DNA of 64,000 nt from JBBIIC01 sp037446725 (GTDB taxonomy: Bacteria > Actinomycetota > Coriobacteriia > Anaerosomatales > SLCP01). The translations under genes were made by a program, and so were the position numbers. This document shows, piece after piece, positions 51,823 to 61,000 of this stretch (positions within the stretch are counted from its first letter, which is position 1; each line of letters starts with the position of its first letter). Under the pieces are notes generated by a model. The model had not been told where the DNA came from. It worked only from the letters and a program-made list of their open reading frames with translations, and made no database searches. The stretch is taken from positions 8,168 through 72,167 of the forward strand of contig JBBIIC010000009.1 in assembly GCA_037446725.1 (NCBI GenBank), written 5' to 3'.

Positions 51823-52830
51823 TTACTCGGTCTCGGGCGAGATCAACGGTGTGATCGCTTCTGCAATCGATGCGATGAGCAGTTGATCGGCGTTCGGTAC
51901 GGCGGCGCGCGCGAACTCGAGATCCGCGTCGAGGACCTTGCCGGCCAGCACGACGTCGAGGTCGTAGAGCGTCTCCATGTGGTCGGTCGCGAATCCTACA
52001 GGCGCGACGACGATGGACTTGAAGCCGCCTGCGATCGCCGCGTCGATGACGTCGTCGACGTCGGGCCCCAACCACTCGCACGGACGGTTGCCCTTAGACT
52101 GGAATGCGAACACCCAGGGCTGCGGGTCTTCGAGCGAGCCGTACCCCTCGATACCGGTCAGCCGCTCGTCAGACCCGTCGAGCTCGGTGCCCTCATCCAT
52201 CTGCAGAACGCCGACCATCCTGTCGACGAGTCCGCGCAGTGCCGGTACGTACCGGTCGTCGTCGTCCAAATCGGGCACGGGCAGACTGTGCGCCGTGAAG
52301 ACGAGCAGCGCGGGCCGGTGGTCCTTTAGGTCGGCAAGCGCCTCGGCAGCGCAGCCCACGAGCAGCCCGCCGAAACCCGGCAGGGTGTGCAGCGGAGGCG
52401 CCTCGACGAGCTCCAATCCCTCGAGATCGGGGAGCACCTCGTCGAAGGCCTCCCGGTACGCTCCGGTCGCAACCTTGGACTCGAAGGGGGAAAGGGAGAC
52501 GACGATCACTCTGCGGAGGCCGTGATGGTACAGGCCTCGCAGGACATCCCCGATCAGCGGAGGCCAGTACCGCATGCCGAGGACAACCGGGACTCTGTGC
52601 CCGCCCTCAGTGAGTTTGGCTTCAAGGGCCTGCGCCATCTGTGCCGCGATGGCGGGAAGAGGCGAGGCGCCACCGATCGTCAGGTACCGGCGTTCAACCC
52701 GGGCGACCAAATCGTCGGAAGGCTCACAACCCATGAGGTTGCACATGAAGGGACGCACTGAGTCGACGCAGTCCGGCCCGCCGAAGCCGACGAGCATGAC
52801 CGCGGTGGTACCCCAGTTCCGTTCCGTCAT
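51823..52830 (-). CDS. hemH: Ferrochelatase (probably coproporphyrin type, CpfC)
   Basis: A 335-residue chelatase inserting iron into a porphyrin. Conserved parts are MLVGFGGPDCVDSVRPF, the metal His in VFTAHSLPVPD, FQSKGNRPCEWLGPD and the Glu region PVGFATDHMETLYDLD. The Gram-positive hemE-hemH-hemY order suggests that coproporphyrin III, rather than protoporphyrin IX, is the substrate. It overlaps hemE by four bases (ATGA). Confidence 0.93.
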   Translation of the reverse strand: MTERNWGTTAVMLVGFGGPDCVDSVRPFMCNLMGCEPSDDLVARVERRYLTIGGASPLPAIAAQMAQALEAKLTEGGHRVPVVLGMRYWPPLIGDVLRGLYHHGLRRVIVVSLSPFESKVATGAYREAFDEVLPDLEGLELVEAPPLHTLPGFGGLLVGCAAEALADLKDHRPALLVFTAHSLPVPDLDDDDRYVPALRGLVDRMVGVLQMDEGTELDGSDERLTGIEGYGSLEDPQPWVFAFQSKGNRPCEWLGPDVDDVIDAAIAGGFKSIVVAPVGFATDHMETLYDLDVVLAGKVLDADLEFARAAVPNADQLLIASIAEAITPLISPETE

Positions 52831-53882
52831 GCCGACACCCCGCTGCGAATCCGTGTCGAGTGCTCGCTGACCGAACGAACGAGGGCCTTGGCGTGCTCGG
52901 GGTCGGTGTCCTTGTGGATCCCGTGACCGAGATTGAAGATGTGGCCCGGCCGCGTGCCCACCTTCTCGAGTATGTCACGCGCGGCCGCGTCGATGACCTC
53001 GACGGGCGCGAAGAGCGTCATCGGGTCGAGGTTGCCCTGGATGGCGAAGTCGGGGCCTATCCATTCGACCGCGTCGGCGATGTCCACACGCCAGTCCAGC
53101 CCGATGACATCGCCACCGGCCGTCTTGACCTTCGATAGCATCGCCGTGGCGTTGTTCGCGAAGTTGATGACCGGCACCCCCGCCTTGCTCACTTCAGCGA
53201 TGAGGCGCGTGGTGTGCGGCAGGACCGAGCGCTCGTAATCGGCCGGCGAAAGGAAGCCGACCCACGAGTCGAAGACCTGCACCGCCTGTGCGCCGGCCTC
53301 GATCTGGGCGAGCAGGTACTCGATCACGGTGTCGGTGGTGACCTGCATCAGGCGTTCCCAGCCCTCGGGGTCGGACCACATCAAGCTCTTGCACTTGATG
53401 TAGGCACGTGTGGAGCCGCCCTCGATCATATAGGACGCAAGGGTGAACGGCGCGCCTGCGAACCCGATGAGCGGTACTTTCTCGCGCAGCTCGTGGCGCA
53501 GCTGACGGATCGCCTCCATGACGTAGCCGGTGTCTGTCACCGCATCAGAGACCCGGAGGTTCTTCACGTCGGACAGGTCGCGGACCGGGTTGTGGATGAC
53601 CGGTCCCTCCCCCTTCGCGAAGGAGAGTTCCAGTCCCATCCCCTCGAGCGGGAGCAGGATATCGGCGAACAGGATCGCGGCGTCGACGCCGATCAGATCG
53701 ACCGGCTGCAGCGTGACCTCGACCGCAAGCTCGGGTTGTTTGCACATCTGCAGGAAGTCGTAGTTCTTCCTGATCGCCCGGTACTCGGGCATGTATCGGC
53801 CGGCCTGGCGCATCATCCAGATAGGCGTACGCTCGGTGGGCTCGCGGCGGCACGCCCGCAGGAAAAGGTCGTTGAAGGCCAT
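52827..53882 (-). CDS. hemE: Uroporphyrinogen decarboxylase
   Basis: HemE removes four carboxyl groups from uroporphyrinogen III to give coproporphyrinogen III. The 351-residue protein has the two signatures PIWMMRQAGRYMPEYR near the N-terminus and PLIGFAGAPFTLASYMIEGG in the middle. The ATG at 53882 was chosen over an ATG six codons upstream because AAGGGAA lies between them and the family starts close to this point. First gene of the heme operon. Confidence 0.95.
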   Translation of the reverse strand: MAFNDLFLRACRREPTERTPIWMMRQAGRYMPEYRAIRKNYDFLQMCKQPELAVEVTLQPVDLIGVDAAILFADILLPLEGMGLELSFAKGEGPVIHNPVRDLSDVKNLRVSDAVTDTGYVMEAIRQLRHELREKVPLIGFAGAPFTLASYMIEGGSTRAYIKCKSLMWSDPEGWERLMQVTTDTVIEYLLAQIEAGAQAVQVFDSWVGFLSPADYERSVLPHTTRLIAEVSKAGVPVINFANNATAMLSKVKTAGGDVIGLDWRVDIADAVEWIGPDFAIQGNLDPMTLFAPVEVIDAAARDILEKVGTRPGHIFNLGHGIHKDTDPEHAKALVRSVSEHSTRIRSGVSA

Positions 53883-53945
53883 CTCAGGGTTCCCTTTCAT
53901 TGCCGGATGAAGGAAGCAAAACCGCGGTTAGTCTACACCATGAAA

Positions 53946-53979
53946 CGAGGCTCCGACCCCCTGAGGGGCCGGAGCCTCG
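53946..53979 (-). terminator. Terminator downstream of acs
   Basis: Arms 53946-53955 and 53970-53979 pair over 10 bp, continuing after one mismatch with CCCC/GGGG around a 4-base loop. On the minus strand TTTCA follows. It lies 30 bases after the acs stop and before hemE. Confidence 0.75.
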
Positions 53980-54009
53980 CCTTGACGCGTTGAGACGCAG
54001 TCTGGCGCC

Positions 54010-56001
54010 CTACCCTCCGGGGCGCGTCTCCAGGATCGTCTTGACGATGGACGGATCGGCCAGCGTCGAGATGTCGCCGAACGCCTCCATTTCGCTCTCA
54101 CCCGCGGCGATCTTGCGCAGGATGCGGCGCATGATCTTGCCGGACCGCGTCTTTGGCAGCTCGGGCACGAAGTGGATGACGTCGGGTTTGGCGATCGGCC
54201 CGATCTCCTCACGCACGTGGCCGGAGAGCATCTTGAGCAGGTTGTCGCTCGCCTCCTCGCCGGTCCTGAGGATGACGTAGGCGTAGATGCCCTCGCCCTT
54301 GATCTCGTGCGGGAAGCCGACGACCGCGGCCTCGGCCACCGACGCGTGGCTCACGAGCGCGCTCTCGACCTCGGCGGTTCCCATGCGGTGCCCGGAGACG
54401 TTGATGACGTCGTCCACGCGGCCGAGGAGCCAGTAGTAGCCGTCCTCGTCCTTGCGCGCACCATCACCGGTGAAGTACCTGCCCGGGAAGGTCGTGAAGT
54501 AGACCTCCTTGACCCGGGCGTTCTCCGGGTCGCCCCACGTACCGCGCAGCATACCCGGCCAGGGGAACTCGATGCACAGGCGACCGCCCGAACCGACCGG
54601 CGTCTCGGTGTGGTCCTCGTTGAGGATGACCGGACGAACGCCGAAGAAGGGCCGCGTGGCCGAACCGGGCTTCTGCGGCGTGGCACCCGGCAGATTGGTG
54701 ATGAGGTGCCCGCCCGTCTCGGTCTGCCAGTACGTGTCGACGATCGGGATACGCTCGCGCCCGATGTTCTTGTAGTACCACATCCACGCCTCGGGGTTGA
54801 TCGGCTCGCCGACCGTGCCGAGCACGCGCAGGCTCGACAGATCGTACTTCGCCGGCCACTCCTCGCCCGACTTCATGAGGGCGCGGATGGCGGTCGGCGC
54901 GGTGTAGAACTGGTTGACGCCATGCTTCTCGCAGACCTGCCAGAAGCGGCCCGGATCGGGGTACGTCGGCACACCCTCGAACATGAGGGACGTCGCTCCG
55001 AGCGAGAGCGGGCCGTACACGATGTAGGAGTGCCCCGTGACCCAGCCGATGTCGGCGGTGCACCAGAAGACGTCCTCGTCGTGGTAGTCAAACGTGTACT
55101 TGAAGGTCATCGTCGCGTAGAGCAGATAGCCACCGGTGGTGTGCAGTACACCCTTCGGCTTGCCTGTCGAGCCGGAGGTGTAGAGGATGAACAGCGGGTC
55201 CTCGGCGTCCACCCACTCGATATCGCAGTGCTGGGTGATGTCCGAGGCGCGGACCTCCTCGTGGTACCAATAGTCCCGACCCGGCTCCATGTCCACGCGC
55301 GTCTGGGCGCGCGAGACCACGATGACCGAGTCGACCATGGGGCACTCGAGCAGCGCGGTATCGGCCTCGGCCTTCAGTGGCACGACACGACCTCCGCGGA
55401 TACCCTCATCCGCGGTGACGAGCATCTTGGCTTCGCAGTCCTGGATGCGGTCGCGCAGCGCCTGGGCGGAGAACCCACCGAAGACGACCGAGTGGATCGC
55501 GCCGATACGTGCGCACGCGAGCATGACGATCGGCAACTCGGGGATCATCGGCATGTAGATCGCGACCCGGTCGCCCTTCTTGATGCCGTGCTTCTTCAGC
55601 ACGTTGGCGAAGCGGCAGACCTTGTAGTAGAGAGATTGGTACGTGTACATCTTGGTGCGACCTTCGTCGCTTTCCCAGATGATCGCGGCCTTGTTTCGGC
55701 GCCACGAAGTGAGGTGGCGGTCAACACAGTTGTAGGCCACGTTCGTCTTGCCACCCTTGAACCAAGCTACGCGTGGGGTATCGAACTCGTACTCGAGAAC
55801 GGTGTCCCACTTCTTGTGCCAGTACAGGTACTCCTCGGCCATCTCGGCCCAGAAACCCTCGGGGTCTTCGACGGAGCGGCGGTACATCTCCTCGTACTCG
55901 GCCATAGAGCCCACGTACGCGCGCTCGCTCACCCAGTCGGGCGGCTCGACGACACGCAACTCCTTCATCAACGATTCGATCGAGGTCGACTCTTCAGTCA
56001 T
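54010..56001 (-). CDS. acs: Acetyl-CoA synthetase (AMP-forming)
   Basis: A 663-residue enzyme activating acetate through acetyl-adenylate. Motifs: LYTSGSTGKPKGVLHTTGG (P-loop), the GWVTGHSYIVYGPL active-site helix, VDTYWQTETGGH, YWLLGRVDDVINVSGHR (hinge) and the acetylatable Lys in PKTRSGKIMRR near the C-terminus. The ATG at 56001 has AAGGAGG six bases upstream; an upstream reading of 88 codons has no family match. It stands alone between two terminators. Confidence 0.96.
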   Translation of the reverse strand: MTEESTSIESLMKELRVVEPPDWVSERAYVGSMAEYEEMYRRSVEDPEGFWAEMAEEYLYWHKKWDTVLEYEFDTPRVAWFKGGKTNVAYNCVDRHLTSWRRNKAAIIWESDEGRTKMYTYQSLYYKVCRFANVLKKHGIKKGDRVAIYMPMIPELPIVMLACARIGAIHSVVFGGFSAQALRDRIQDCEAKMLVTADEGIRGGRVVPLKAEADTALLECPMVDSVIVVSRAQTRVDMEPGRDYWYHEEVRASDITQHCDIEWVDAEDPLFILYTSGSTGKPKGVLHTTGGYLLYATMTFKYTFDYHDEDVFWCTADIGWVTGHSYIVYGPLSLGATSLMFEGVPTYPDPGRFWQVCEKHGVNQFYTAPTAIRALMKSGEEWPAKYDLSSLRVLGTVGEPINPEAWMWYYKNIGRERIPIVDTYWQTETGGHLITNLPGATPQKPGSATRPFFGVRPVILNEDHTETPVGSGGRLCIEFPWPGMLRGTWGDPENARVKEVYFTTFPGRYFTGDGARKDEDGYYWLLGRVDDVINVSGHRMGTAEVESALVSHASVAEAAVVGFPHEIKGEGIYAYVILRTGEEASDNLLKMLSGHVREEIGPIAKPDVIHFVPELPKTRSGKIMRRILRKIAAGESEMEAFGDISTLADPSIVKTILETRPGG

Positions 56002-56502
56002 AAGAGGCCTCCTTCGTTCTGGCATCGGTTTCTCCCGCGTTCCGCCGACCCGGTGTGCGAGGCGGCCGGGGCGCGATACATCAGCGCGTGCGTCGATTCC
56101 CGGCGCGTCTGCGGGGTTACTGGCCATCCTAACGCGCACCCGCGCCGAGCCGAACCGGACAATCAGGTGGACGGCGGAAACGGCTCGGTCAACGGCGGCC
56201 ATGGAGGCGGGGCCAGCCTGTCGATCCGGCGCAGGCGAGAAACAGGCGAGAAACACTTGTAACAAATGTTGCAGAGTGCCTGCCTTTGGGGTACCTTCTC
56301 TTCAGACAATCTTCCCTTCCCGGCAGCGCTGTTCGGGGAATCCGGACAGCACAGAGGGCGGGCGTCGTGACCGGCATCTCGACGCGTACGTGAGCACCAG
56401 GCAGCCACGTGCATCCGCCAGAGACTCAGGGGTAAGCAGGGGAAGGAATGTGAAGACCCCGGCCCGAAGGCCGGGGTCTTCGGTTTCCGGGGGATTCCCC
56501 GA
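56002..56502. other. 501-base intergenic region between the RACE gene and acs
   Basis: No protein gene is supported. It holds the acs ribosome site next to 56001, a perfect tandem 11-bp repeat AGGCGAGAAAC (56233-56243 and 56244-56254), an imperfect inverted repeat TGTAACA-AA-TGTTGCA (56258-56273), a hairpin around 56327-56349 (GCTGTTCGG / CCGGACAGC) and the strong hairpin 56452-56481. The part from 56275 to 56490 could encode a structured RNA, but I match it to no known class. Confidence 0.45.
56452..56481. terminator. Terminator hairpin after the RACE/ASKHA gene
   Basis: GAAGACCCCGGCC (56452-56464) and GGCCGGGGTCTTC (56469-56481) pair perfectly over 13 bp with loop CGAA. It is 22 bases past the ASKHA stop on the minus strand. 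On the plus strand GGTTTCC follows, so it could also end a transcript from the left. Confidence 0.7.
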
Positions 56503-58080
56503 CTACAGCGCGTAGGGTTCGAGACGCAGGCACGCCATGAAGTCACGGGTGAACGACGTCCCGGCTGCCAGGTCGATACGCACCGCGCGTGAGCTCAGCG
56601 TCCGGGCCTCCTCAATGAGTCCCGGCTCCAGTGCTATCGCTGCCGCACCGCGGACGGCGGCGTCCGACGCAGTGCGCACCGCCTGCGCGCACTCAGCGGG
56701 CACAATGCCGACCTCCACCAGATCACCGACCGCGAGCGCTCCCCCGAACGCGCCCGCCACTACGAACTCCGAGACGTGATCGGACCGGAGGTCTGCGTGT
56801 GACACCGCGGACCGGACGGCTACGCAGACCGCTGCCTTCGCAGACTGAAAGGCGCGAACGTCGAGCTGGGTGAGGAATACGGACCGGTCGGCGGGATCAG
56901 GCGCAAGCGACACGGAGACCACGCCATCCGAGTCGAAGAAGCGCGCCCCCGCCGGTCCGCCGGTCCGCATGAGGCCGTCGGGATCCAGGTGGCCGAGTCG
57001 CTTCAGGAGCGCGACGGCCGATAGCAGACCGGACCCGGTGAGGTGGCTCGGGCGCTCGCCGTCGAAGACCGGGGTGAGACCGGCTGCCTGCGATGATTCG
57101 ACGGCAGTTATCCCCCCCGGTCCAGCTTGCCCCCCGCACGCGATCCCCCAGCCTTCGAAGGCGGGGCCCGCGGGCGCGGATGTCGCCACGACGCGCTCTC
57201 CCGCAACGACGGCGACCTCGGCGTTCGTCCCAAGATCGACGAAGATCGACCCGCCGCACTCGCCCGTCAAGCCCTCCGCGAGCATGCCTGCCACGAGGTC
57301 CCCTCCAACGAAGGCACCCACCGCAGGCACAAGGAGGACATCCGGGGGTCCGAAACGCCCAACCGGAGCGACGGCGACCTCGAGACGCTCGACACCCGCG
57401 AGGGAGTCGGCGAACGGTTGCGCAGCCAGGCCGGAGACATCGACACGGGCAAGCAGGGAGATCATCGCCGTGTTGCCCGCAACCACGATGCGTTCCACCG
57501 CGGCGTAGTCGACACCCGCAGCAGCACGTGCCGCCTCCAGCCCTTCAGCCACTGACGTCTCAGCATCGCGTGCAAGTCCTTCGGCGTTGCCGGCAAGAGC
57601 GGCCGATATCCGCGAGAGCACATCGGACCCCCATCGCGCCTGCCTGTTGGGTACGCGCACGGTGGCGAGCAGGCTCCCTCCACGGGCATCGACAAGCTGG
57701 ACCACCACCGACGTGGTGCCAAGATCGACCCCGGCTACCACACTCGTGGCTTTCGCTCGCTGCGAACCCCGCACATGCGGGTCCGATTCGCCCCGCGTTC
57801 TGAGTGTCACCGGACCCGCGACGCGCGCCATGCACGCCAGTCGCACCGCTGAGGCCGCCGTCATGCGCGCACGAGCGAGTGCGGCAACCTCCCCTTCGGA
57901 TGGTGGAGCGAGCTCACCCGCGGTCACCTTGACGGCGCAGCGCCCACACGCTCCCCTGCCCCCGCACGGCGCGGGGACGACGACCCCCGCCTCGGCCGCC
58001 GCCTGGAGGACCGTCGCGCCGACCTCCACCTCGGCCGAGCGGTCGGCTGGGAGGAACGTCACGCGCGCAGGCCCAGGCAC
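56503..58080 (-). CDS. RACE-type ASKHA ATPase with 2Fe-2S domain (DUF4445 family)
   Basis: A 525-residue protein resembling RamA and other reductive activators of corrinoid proteins. The N-terminal plant-type 2Fe-2S domain has CGGRGACGRC and a fourth Cys in VRLACMA (about 83). An ASKHA fold follows: VAGVDLGTTSVVVQLVD (about 115-131), FVDLGTNAEVAVV and the C-terminal VVAGAFGGALAVGD. Relatives use ATP to reduce inactive Co(II) corrinoid proteins in methyl-transfer pathways. No methyltransferase or corrinoid protein is adjacent, so the partner must be elsewhere. The GTG start is five bases from the degV stop. Confidence 0.85.
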   Translation of the reverse strand: MPGPARVTFLPADRSAEVEVGATVLQAAAEAGVVVPAPCGGRGACGRCAVKVTAGELAPPSEGEVAALARARMTAASAVRLACMARVAGPVTLRTRGESDPHVRGSQRAKATSVVAGVDLGTTSVVVQLVDARGGSLLATVRVPNRQARWGSDVLSRISAALAGNAEGLARDAETSVAEGLEAARAAAGVDYAAVERIVVAGNTAMISLLARVDVSGLAAQPFADSLAGVERLEVAVAPVGRFGPPDVLLVPAVGAFVGGDLVAGMLAEGLTGECGGSIFVDLGTNAEVAVVAGERVVATSAPAGPAFEGWGIACGGQAGPGGITAVESSQAAGLTPVFDGERPSHLTGSGLLSAVALLKRLGHLDPDGLMRTGGPAGARFFDSDGVVSVSLAPDPADRSVFLTQLDVRAFQSAKAAVCVAVRSAVSHADLRSDHVSEFVVAGAFGGALAVGDLVEVGIVPAECAQAVRTASDAAVRGAAAIALEPGLIEEARTLSSRAVRIDLAAGTSFTRDFMACLRLEPYAL

Positions 58081-58084
58081 GGAC

Positions 58085-58942
58085 CTAGACCTCGGGCAGG
58101 ACCGCGACCGCCCATCCCGTACCGGTGTGGGTGGCGATCACCGAGCCGGTCGGCACGATGTGCATCTCCGTGACCTCGAAGCGGCTCTCGATCTGCTCGG
58201 CGAGCCACTTCGCACGGTCCTCGGACAACGCGTGCAGGACGCAGAAGGCGCCTCGCCGCGCATCGCCCATGCGCTCACCGACCCAATCGAGTGTGTGCGC
58301 GAGGGCCGCTTTCGCGCCGCGTGTCCGTGCGACCGGCTCGAAGACGCCGTCGCGCACGGTGAGCGTGACTTTGAGGTTGAGCATGCTCCCCACAAAACCC
58401 GAGACCTTGCCGACGCGACCGCCCTTGACGAGGTTCTCGAGGCTGTCGAGGCCGGCGATCATCTGAACGCGGTCGCGAACATCAGCCGCCCGCTGCAGTA
58501 CGGCATCGGGCGTCAGGCCCTCGAGCGCTCCCTTCGCGGCCTCGATCACCTCAAAGCCGAGACCGTACGAAAGGTTGCGCGAGTCGAACACGCTCACACG
58601 GCCCGCGAACCGCTCGGCCGCGGCGTGCGCGGACGCGATGGTTCCGGAGAGGTCTGCGGAGATGTGTATCGAGACCACGTGCGACGCTCGCTTCAACGCC
58701 TCAGTGTAGGCGCCGATGAACGAGCCGACCGCCGGCTGCGACGTCGTCGGAAGCGACTTCGCCGCACGCATGCGGTCGAAGAACTCCTGCTGCGACATGA
58801 CCCCGTCAAGCCAGGTCTGACCGTCGATGGTGACGTTGAGCGGCACCGTGGTGATTCCGTAGCGCTCGCGGACCTCGACAGGCAGGTCTGCTGTGGAGTC
58901 GGTGATGATGGCGATACCCGAACCAGCCCCTGTCTCACTCAT
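58085..58942 (-). CDS. DegV family fatty-acid-binding protein
   Basis: A 285-residue DegV protein. The N-terminal IAIITDSTADLP and the ligand region TSQPAVGSF and SVFDSRNLSYGLGF match the family, which binds a fatty acid and in some species supplies it to the FakA kinase. The ATG at 58942 has AGGAGG five bases upstream. It overlaps the HIT gene by eight bases. No fakA is seen here. Confidence 0.9.
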   Translation of the reverse strand: MSETGAGSGIAIITDSTADLPVEVRERYGITTVPLNVTIDGQTWLDGVMSQQEFFDRMRAAKSLPTTSQPAVGSFIGAYTEALKRASHVVSIHISADLSGTIASAHAAAERFAGRVSVFDSRNLSYGLGFEVIEAAKGALEGLTPDAVLQRAADVRDRVQMIAGLDSLENLVKGGRVGKVSGFVGSMLNLKVTLTVRDGVFEPVARTRGAKAALAHTLDWVGERMGDARRGAFCVLHALSEDRAKWLAEQIESRFEVTEMHIVPTGSVIATHTGTGWAVAVLPEV

Positions 58943-59297
58943 CGGTACCTCCTTCGAACCGCACCATACCGTGCGACATGGCCCGTCCGCCCACCACGTG
59001 GACGTGAAGGTGAGGAACGGTCTGATTGGCGTCCCGACCGGCATTGACGATAATCCGGTAGCCGCTCGCCTCGATGCCGACACGCCGGGCCACCTCGGGC
59101 ACGGCCCCGAACAGTGCCGCGATAGTCTCGCGAGGCACTCCGCCACCGAGGTGCTCGTAATGCGCCTTAGGGATGATGAGAAGGTGCACGGGTGCCTGCG
59201 GCGATACGTCGTTGAAGGCGATCACGAGATCGTCCTCGAAGACGGCCTGCGTCGGTATCTCCCCGCTGGCGATCTTGCAGAACACGCAGCTTCCCAC
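58935..59297 (-). CDS. HIT family protein (HinT-like nucleotide phosphoramidase)
   Basis: A 120-residue histidine-triad protein. The triad is PHLHVHVVGG (about 98-107). The zinc cysteines are in SCVFCKIASGEIPT at the N-terminus. HinT relatives hydrolyse adenosine phosphoramidates and aminoacyl-adenylates. The GTG at 59297, behind GAGGGAGGG, sets a start matching the family. Confidence 0.92.
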   Translation of the reverse strand: MGSCVFCKIASGEIPTQAVFEDDLVIAFNDVSPQAPVHLLIIPKAHYEHLGGGVPRETIAALFGAVPEVARRVGIEASGYRIIVNAGRDANQTVPHLHVHVVGGRAMSHGMVRFEGGTDE

Positions 59298-59361
59298 GTG
59301 ACCCTCCCTCGCATCGCGGCGTCCCTCGGCACAGTGTAGCGCACCGCCAGCGGTCGGCGGC

Positions 59362-59601
59362 CTACGCCTCGGCCTCCACAACCTCGCCCTCGAGTTCCCC
59401 GATGAGCGCGGTCACCTTCTGCTGTGCGTCTTCGAGCTTCCCCTGGAGCGACTGCAGGAGCGCGACGCCTCGCTGGTAGCGTGTCAGGCTCTCTTCCAAC
59501 TCCAGCTGGCCGCCTTCGAGCGCCGCCACGATCGACTCCAGCTCGGCGAGCGCGTCACCGAAGTTCATCTCCCCCGGCGCCGGACAGACTGCCTCATCCA
59601 T
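59362..59601 (-). CDS. xseB: Exodeoxyribonuclease VII small subunit
   Basis: A 79-residue, mostly helical protein typical of XseB: FGDALAELESIVAALEGGQLELEESL, then YQRGVALLQ. It joins XseA in the exonuclease that degrades single-stranded DNA from both ends. The ATG at 59601 has AGGAGG six bases ahead and overlaps the end of xseA by eight bases. Confidence 0.93.
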   Translation of the reverse strand: MDEAVCPAPGEMNFGDALAELESIVAALEGGQLELEESLTRYQRGVALLQSLQGKLEDAQQKVTALIGELEGEVVEAEA

Positions 59602-60937
59602 TGACAACCTCCTCCTCGGTTGATTCCACCACGCAGCCGAGCCGGCCCCGACCGAGCACCACGGACACCCGATCACCCGTCGCCACCTGCGCGGCGGACG
59701 TGATCACCGTCGTCCCGTCCGCGGCACGGCAGAGCGCATACCCCCTGCCGAGGACGGCCACTGGGGACAGGTCGTGCAGTCGGGCCGCCGTGTGCGTGAC
59801 AGCTTCCTCAGCACGTTCCAACAGGAGCGCGCCCGCGCGTTCGAGGTCCCTCGACAGGTGTCCGACGCGCTGGGCAGCAGGTTCGGCCAGCCGTGGCCCG
59901 AGCCGTTGCATGTCCGCCGCCGAACGAGCGAGCCGGTCGCGGTCGGTCTCCAAGCGGTCGGGCAATGCGCGACGCAGCGAGAGCGCCACCTGGTCAAGCG
60001 CCTGCGCTGCCGGTGCGACGAGCACCGTGTAGTCGGTGAAGACCGGCCGCCTCACGAGCAGTGCCACGCGGTGCGCCGCCGCCTGAACGCGATGCTGGAG
60101 CGCCCGGCCGAGCAACCTGCGTGTCTTGATCAGGGCGGCTGAGAGCTCGTCCATCGACGGCGCCGCGGACTCGGCCGCCGCCGTTGGGGTCGAAGCGCGC
60201 ACGTCGGCGACCATGTCGGCGATCGAAGTGTCCGGCTCGTGACCGATGCCCGTAACCACCGGCACGGGGCACGCGGCGACCGCGCGCGCGACACCCTCGT
60301 CGTTGAAGGGCATCAGGTCCTCGTACGAACCGCCGCCACGCACGAGCAACACCACGTCCGAGCCCGCATCCGCGACGGCCGACAGTCCCGCCGCGATCGC
60401 GGCGGGGGCCTCGGCACCCTCGACGGGGACTCCGGCCAGCACGATCTCGGCAAGCGGGTAGCGTCGCTTCAGCGTGCGCAGTACGTCGTGCACCGCCTTG
60501 CCGCGAGGGGAGGTCACCACGCCGATGCGTTCCGGATACGCGGGCAGGGGGCGCTTGCGCTCGGGACGCATCAGCCCCTCGGCCTCGAGCCTGCGGGCGA
60601 GCTCGGCCACCTGAAGGCGAAGGCGTCCCTCGCCGGCGAGGGTCAGCGAGCGGACGACGAACTGCATACGGCCTTTGGCGGCATACGTGGAGAAGTGCCC
60701 ACCCATCTCGACGAGCATCCCGCAGCGCAGTGTGACACCCGATGCCTCGTACTGCTCGCGCCACATCAGGCACTGCATCGCGGCGTCACCGTCGGACACG
60801 GTGAAGTACGCGGCACGGTAGCCCGCCTTGTCCGCAAACTCCGAGACCTCGCCGACCACCTTCAAGCGTACGCCCTCAAGCGCGGTCCGGGCACGGGCCA
60901 TGGCCTCACTGACACTTACGGCCCGCTCTTCAGCCAC
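59594..60937 (-). CDS. xseA: Exodeoxyribonuclease VII large subunit
   Basis: A 447-residue catalytic subunit. An OB-fold nucleic-acid-binding domain (about 20-115) precedes the nuclease domain with RIGVVTSPRGKAVHDVL, LLVRGGGSYEDLMPFND and PVVTGIGHEPDTSIADMVAD. The long helical C-terminal part and the final YALCRA-type motif are present. It is coupled to xseB. The start is GTG behind a G-rich site. Confidence 0.95.
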   Translation of the reverse strand: MAEERAVSVSEAMARARTALEGVRLKVVGEVSEFADKAGYRAAYFTVSDGDAAMQCLMWREQYEASGVTLRCGMLVEMGGHFSTYAAKGRMQFVVRSLTLAGEGRLRLQVAELARRLEAEGLMRPERKRPLPAYPERIGVVTSPRGKAVHDVLRTLKRRYPLAEIVLAGVPVEGAEAPAAIAAGLSAVADAGSDVVLLVRGGGSYEDLMPFNDEGVARAVAACPVPVVTGIGHEPDTSIADMVADVRASTPTAAAESAAPSMDELSAALIKTRRLLGRALQHRVQAAAHRVALLVRRPVFTDYTVLVAPAAQALDQVALSLRRALPDRLETDRDRLARSAADMQRLGPRLAEPAAQRVGHLSRDLERAGALLLERAEEAVTHTAARLHDLSPVAVLGRGYALCRAADGTTVITSAAQVATGDRVSVVLGRGRLGCVVESTEEEVVNG

Positions 60938-61000
60938 ACCCTCCCCCTTCGCCGCCGACCCTCCTCCCGGATGCTACCCGACCGGGCTGACACGCGCGAT

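Noticed and set aside
56275..56490. Known riboswitch (cobalamin or c-di-AMP type) upstream of acs
   Set aside because: The conserved core sequences of these classes could not be located on either strand; kept only as an unassigned structured region.
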